Part shown: positions 60,385-64,000 of the stretch, one piece after another
How positions within the stretch are numbered: the stretch's first letter is position 1
Layout of the letters: every line of letters begins with the position of its first letter
DNA from: Saccoglossus kowalevskii
Taxonomy: Eukaryota > Hemichordata > Enteropneusta > Harrimaniidae
Direction: 5' to 3'
Length of the DNA: 64,000 bases
Assembly: GCF_000003605.2 (NCBI RefSeq)
Contig: NW_003145790.1
Span: 227,640-291,639, forward strand
Program-made: the position numbers and the translations under genes
Notes under the pieces: generated by a model
Database searches by the model: none
What the model was told of the DNA's origin: nothing
What the model saw: only the letters and a program-made list of their open reading frames with translations

Positions 60385-60777
60385 ATGACGAACGCAGACA
60401 AAATGGCTGACATCGCTAACCTCAAAAAAAAAAAAAAAAAAAAAAAAGTGTTATTTTCTAAAGTTACGACTGAAATAAGTCATGATAACCACAGTTCCAC
60501 ATTAAAATACCCAAACATTAACGTAGTAACAACTACTAACATTTTAAAGCATTCGCAGTTTTCGGGGTACAAAATGCCATGGTCAATTTCGAATCATAGA
60601 CCGCAAATCTGTCAACAAAACAAACTATCTCTATTTACTTTTTTCATTCGAGAGAAACGCACTGAAGTCGGTGATCTTCCTACGTCGATCTTTCGGCTTA
60701 TTAAGCTATATTTTTTCAATTTATTGGATACACGGAAAACCAACGAAGATAGCGATAATGACGTCATAGTGGTTTGA
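60385..60777 (+). CDS. Unrecognised 130-codon ORF with polylysine tract (doubtful)
   Basis: The frame has two candidate starts, 60385 and 60403; the second (AAAATGG) has the better context. It reads through a run of 24 A (60424-60447), giving eight Lys, then about 105 residues without known domains and an acidic C-terminus (NEDSDNDVIVV). A CRE octamer overlaps its end (60759-60766). Several frames of this length are expected by chance in a window this size, and poly-A length errors would break the frame. I do not consider it a gene without expression data. Confidence 0.1.
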   Translation: MTNADKMADIANLKKKKKKKKVLFSKVTTEISHDNHSSTLKYPNINVVTTTNILKHSQFSGYKMPWSISNHRPQICQQNKLSLFTFFIREKRTEVGDLPTSIFRLIKLYFFNLLDTRKTNEDSDNDVIVV

Positions 60778-63700
60778 CACGCATCAAAGAGAAGTCAATG
60801 GATAATCAGCATATCTAACAATAGAGTTTTCTAACCGTTCTTCTAGTAACCGTGCCTGAACGTTTGAAATGTACGTTGTATAATTTTTGTAATGTACGTT
60901 ACATATTTTTTTCAGTAAAGATCAGATAGCCATGTTAGATAATATATCACACTACTTGACACTCATCCACATTTAATAATAAAAACCAGGTTCAAGTTCA
61001 ACAATTTCTGATAGCATGATCATTATATGTTGTTCATGGACATTATTATTGCGACATATAAAACAAGAACAAGCTAACGGACATTATAGCGAATACTAGT
61101 TGTTCAATAAACGGTTCAGTTATATCTTCTCAGCGGTTTTGTTGTTTTGTATTATAAACTCGCAATATACACAGACATATTTTTTCAGTAAGGTGTTAAA
61201 CTATTACTTAAGTGTACTCCTAACCCCATTTATAGAGTTCAAGAAGTATGAACGACTTTGCATTTATGTTTCACGTATGTAAATTTGTCCAACACTGGTA
61301 AAATTTTGATAATTAACGTACTTGTATTTTCAATTTTTCTAATCGCCTTTTGCACTTCCTAATTGTGTTTGAGTGAGTAGAAATAAGTATTTCACGCAGC
61401 TATATTTACTTATGCTAGAGTTTTTAATATATCAAAATTACACGCACGTATACGTGCATGATAAAACACTGAATTCAAACTCGACAAAACGCATCGTCAC
61501 CGTAAGCAAACCCGCTCCCAGAAAGTGTTTACTTGTCACTGACATTGATTACATAGTAAAAAAAGGAGCTTTAATTGAATATTAAATTACCCAAAGATTC
61601 AGAGCACACGTCGGTAGTTACATTGTAACTATATGACCTCTATTTCGTAATAATCGGAATCACGCGTACCTACTTCTCGTCACTATGCTTACCATGCGAT
61701 TTGAAGCCATCCTAGCATTTGCCGACTTCTCTACCTGGTCTCATTGTAAATTAACCATGGATATCCCAGTATTCTTCGGCACAATTTAACAATGGTAACA
61801 GCTGTAACAATTGTCGAATATGATACATAGAAAACTTGTGCTGATAATCGCAGTAATCACTCAAAATATCTTGACTTGAAGAGCAATAGTACTTCGTCAT
61901 TTAATATCATGTGGACAGGAAGGCAGTAATTACAACCTAGCATTATGATATATCGTAATATATCTCGAATATTACTATCTGCTCAGATAAAACCGACGAA
62001 AACAAAAGGCTACTGGTCTGGATGTTTTCAATGATTACTATTATTACTATTACTGTCTCACAAATTATACTTAATCCGGTTTAGTCTGTCACGGATACCT
62101 TTAACATTTCACGTCATGCCTGCTCTGAATGCATAGCAAATTGCCCAGCCCAATTTTCAGTCTTGATCGCTTTGCACACAAGTCTCGAATGTTGACTAAA
62201 CTGCACACACTTATATCCGACCTCAATTGAGCTCTTTACTTCATAATAGCTTATACTGACATGTCCCTCGTTGTGATATTGAGAATGTGTTATTGGAATA
62301 TTATGAATTTTATATAACCCAATTTGTATGCACATGGTGATTCTGTTTTTGATTACAGGTAGGAAGCTTCAGTCCAATCCACTATTCCAAAAACATAAGT
62401 ATGATATTAACTGGATTATTACTCGAACTATAAACACTTTTATGCTCCTTACAAAGAATAAAAAGACTAGTTTCTCCTGCTATCATTGGTCAAATTTTCG
62501 AGATAGCCGGGAAGGAAATTGACATTGAAATAAAACCGCGTTAAACGAGGAGCCTCAACGTACACGTGACATCGCTTGGAAGAACCATTGTGGTTGGTGG
62601 ATTGGAGTACGCGGATGGCATGAAACTAACACAAAGGCTGCGATAGCCTACAGTTTAACTAACAGGGAAAGTTGCAGAATAAAGTGGCTACTGGGAGACA
62701 CTTTCCAACCGAGTGGTTATGTATAGAAGAATATCTTAAGGATGTAGTAGATTATTTTGACATTTGTAAATCAAACTTTTTCATATTTTAGAGAATATAT
62801 AAGTATATCTAATTATATCATAGCTCTCAATGGAACACGCATAATAAAACTGTGGTCAAAAATAACAAACCGCATGTTGCGATGAGTAAATTTGCATATT
62901 CCCATGTATTTTAAATATTTAATAAAATGACACAGTCATGTATGACATGGTTTTACAACACATTCAACCATCTTCTAACCTTCTTCATTTACTGGTCGTC
63001 AAAACATTGGCAAAAAAACATCGACCATTTATTCATAATTAATCAATCAATTAATTAACCAATGCAGCATCTCCACCTTTTATCCATTGATGTGCAAATT
63101 AGTTTATGTCTTTCTTTTAATTATGTTATCAACATTGTCTTCTGAGTCAAATGAGTTCTACTCAGTAGGCACTCATTCTGAATTTTTCATTTATTTCAGG
63201 GATTTTACATGTAATATATATATATATGATCATACAAATATGTCGATGTTTGTTAAATTCATACATTCTAGAGATTTTTCTATCTGAATGTAAAAACGAA
63301 TACAATTTTCTGATACAGAATATCGATATAAAAACACATTTGTTCCAGAATGTCATCGAAAATTACAAAAATCGCATTTCATTGGCTTCTTAGGTGAAAT
63401 ATTTTTTCATATTTCTAAATTCAGCTCAAGGACATGGGATAACAGAATTATCTATTGTTATTGATTTATTTTAATTGTATTATTAAAATATTCAAAAAAA
63501 ATACATATATTTTAAATTTTCTGTGTGATAATAGTTTTCTATGAGATTCAATAAAAAGTTCCTCCTATAATGTATTGCACATCTGCGCAGTTGCATGCCT
63601 ATGATTGCGGGGTTTGCCTCGACTTTGACCTGCCTTTACATTCTCCAATGACATTGGCGTTATCGTCCATTCGGAAATAAACCCCAGAGGAAGTTGTTGG

Positions 63701-64000
63701 AAATGTATTAGCTGTGATCATAAGGGGAAAAAATGATTCTCTGCCTCTGTGTGTTTTAGGCCCTGGGATATACAGTATAACGCGGCCTCTCAGTTCAATT
63801 CATTAACACGTTTTGTTTTTCTTGGCTTGTCCGCACCCTCTTATTTTTATCACGCCCAGACAAAACAGGTTTTTTGTTCACAACTCTCGAGTGGCCACTC
63901 TTTACAACGCTGTGATATAATTAACGTGCGGGTATCTGCCGAGGCACTTTATGAGAGCAGACATGCGTTAAACGCTCACATATTTATTGATTTGCTCGCC
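60778..64000. other. Unassigned AT-rich DNA
   Basis: No gene supported. ATTACT-type short repeats lie near 62032-62055 and a short (AT)n run near 63213-63226. Acceptor-like sites at about 62358 (GATTACAG) and 63199 (TTATTTCAG) have no convincing open frame or donor after them. Confidence 0.45.

Overview
This window is a gene-poor stretch of AT-rich animal nuclear DNA. The only gene I can name securely is one rhodopsin-like (class A) peptide G-protein-coupled receptor. Its coding region is a single exon at 47248-48552 on the + strand, just downstream of a clear 3' splice site, so its 5' UTR must be spliced from further upstream. Spliceosomal signals, short TIR elements, a LINE tail whose protein resembles those common in marine invertebrates, and abundant undepleted CpG all point to an invertebrate metazoan. 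A marine deuterostome such as a hemichordate or lancelet is my best guess, but this is inference and no gene here settles it. A run of 913 N bases lies at 18553-19465.

Layout. 1-18.5 kb: mostly unassigned DNA with a possible solo LTR fossil (about 4.8-5.4 kb), two RFX/X-box-like sites (6.38 and 6.70 kb), a POU-octamer/CRE palindrome with a possible first exon (7.4-7.5 kb), two copies of a ~170 bp interspersed repeat (8.55 and 15.33 kb), a candidate non-coding exon (14.5 kb) and a short TIR element (18.06 kb). 19.5-40 kb: a ~207 bp inverted-repeat element (20.8 kb), a 16-bp tandem array (25.7 kb), a second copy of the 18-kb TIR element (28.3 kb) and two weak first-exon candidates (26.56 and 29.26 kb). 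40-47 kb: three copies of a ~160 bp TTAA-flanked MITE, one of them sharing a TTAA with another repeat, and a CpG-rich segment 1.7 kb upstream of the receptor. 47.2-50 kb: the receptor exon and its likely 3' UTR. 50-57.3 kb: a ~714 bp TIR element built around 157-bp internal tandem repeats, further repeat copies, a 55-bp minisatellite of about 21 units, a 489-bp imperfect palindrome, and the 3' end of a 5'-truncated LINE. 57.3-64 kb: one candidate coding exon and otherwise unassigned AT-rich DNA.

Functionally, the receptor would sit in the plasma membrane and couple a peptide ligand to heterotrimeric G proteins. Its closest resemblance by eye is to thyrotropin-releasing-hormone receptors, especially in TM6-TM7. 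Nothing else in the window is an obvious partner for it. The most unusual signals are the long palindrome, the TTAA-targeted repeats, the loss of the usual TM6 tryptophan in the receptor, and ten copies of the full CRE octamer TGACGTCA, where base composition predicts about one.
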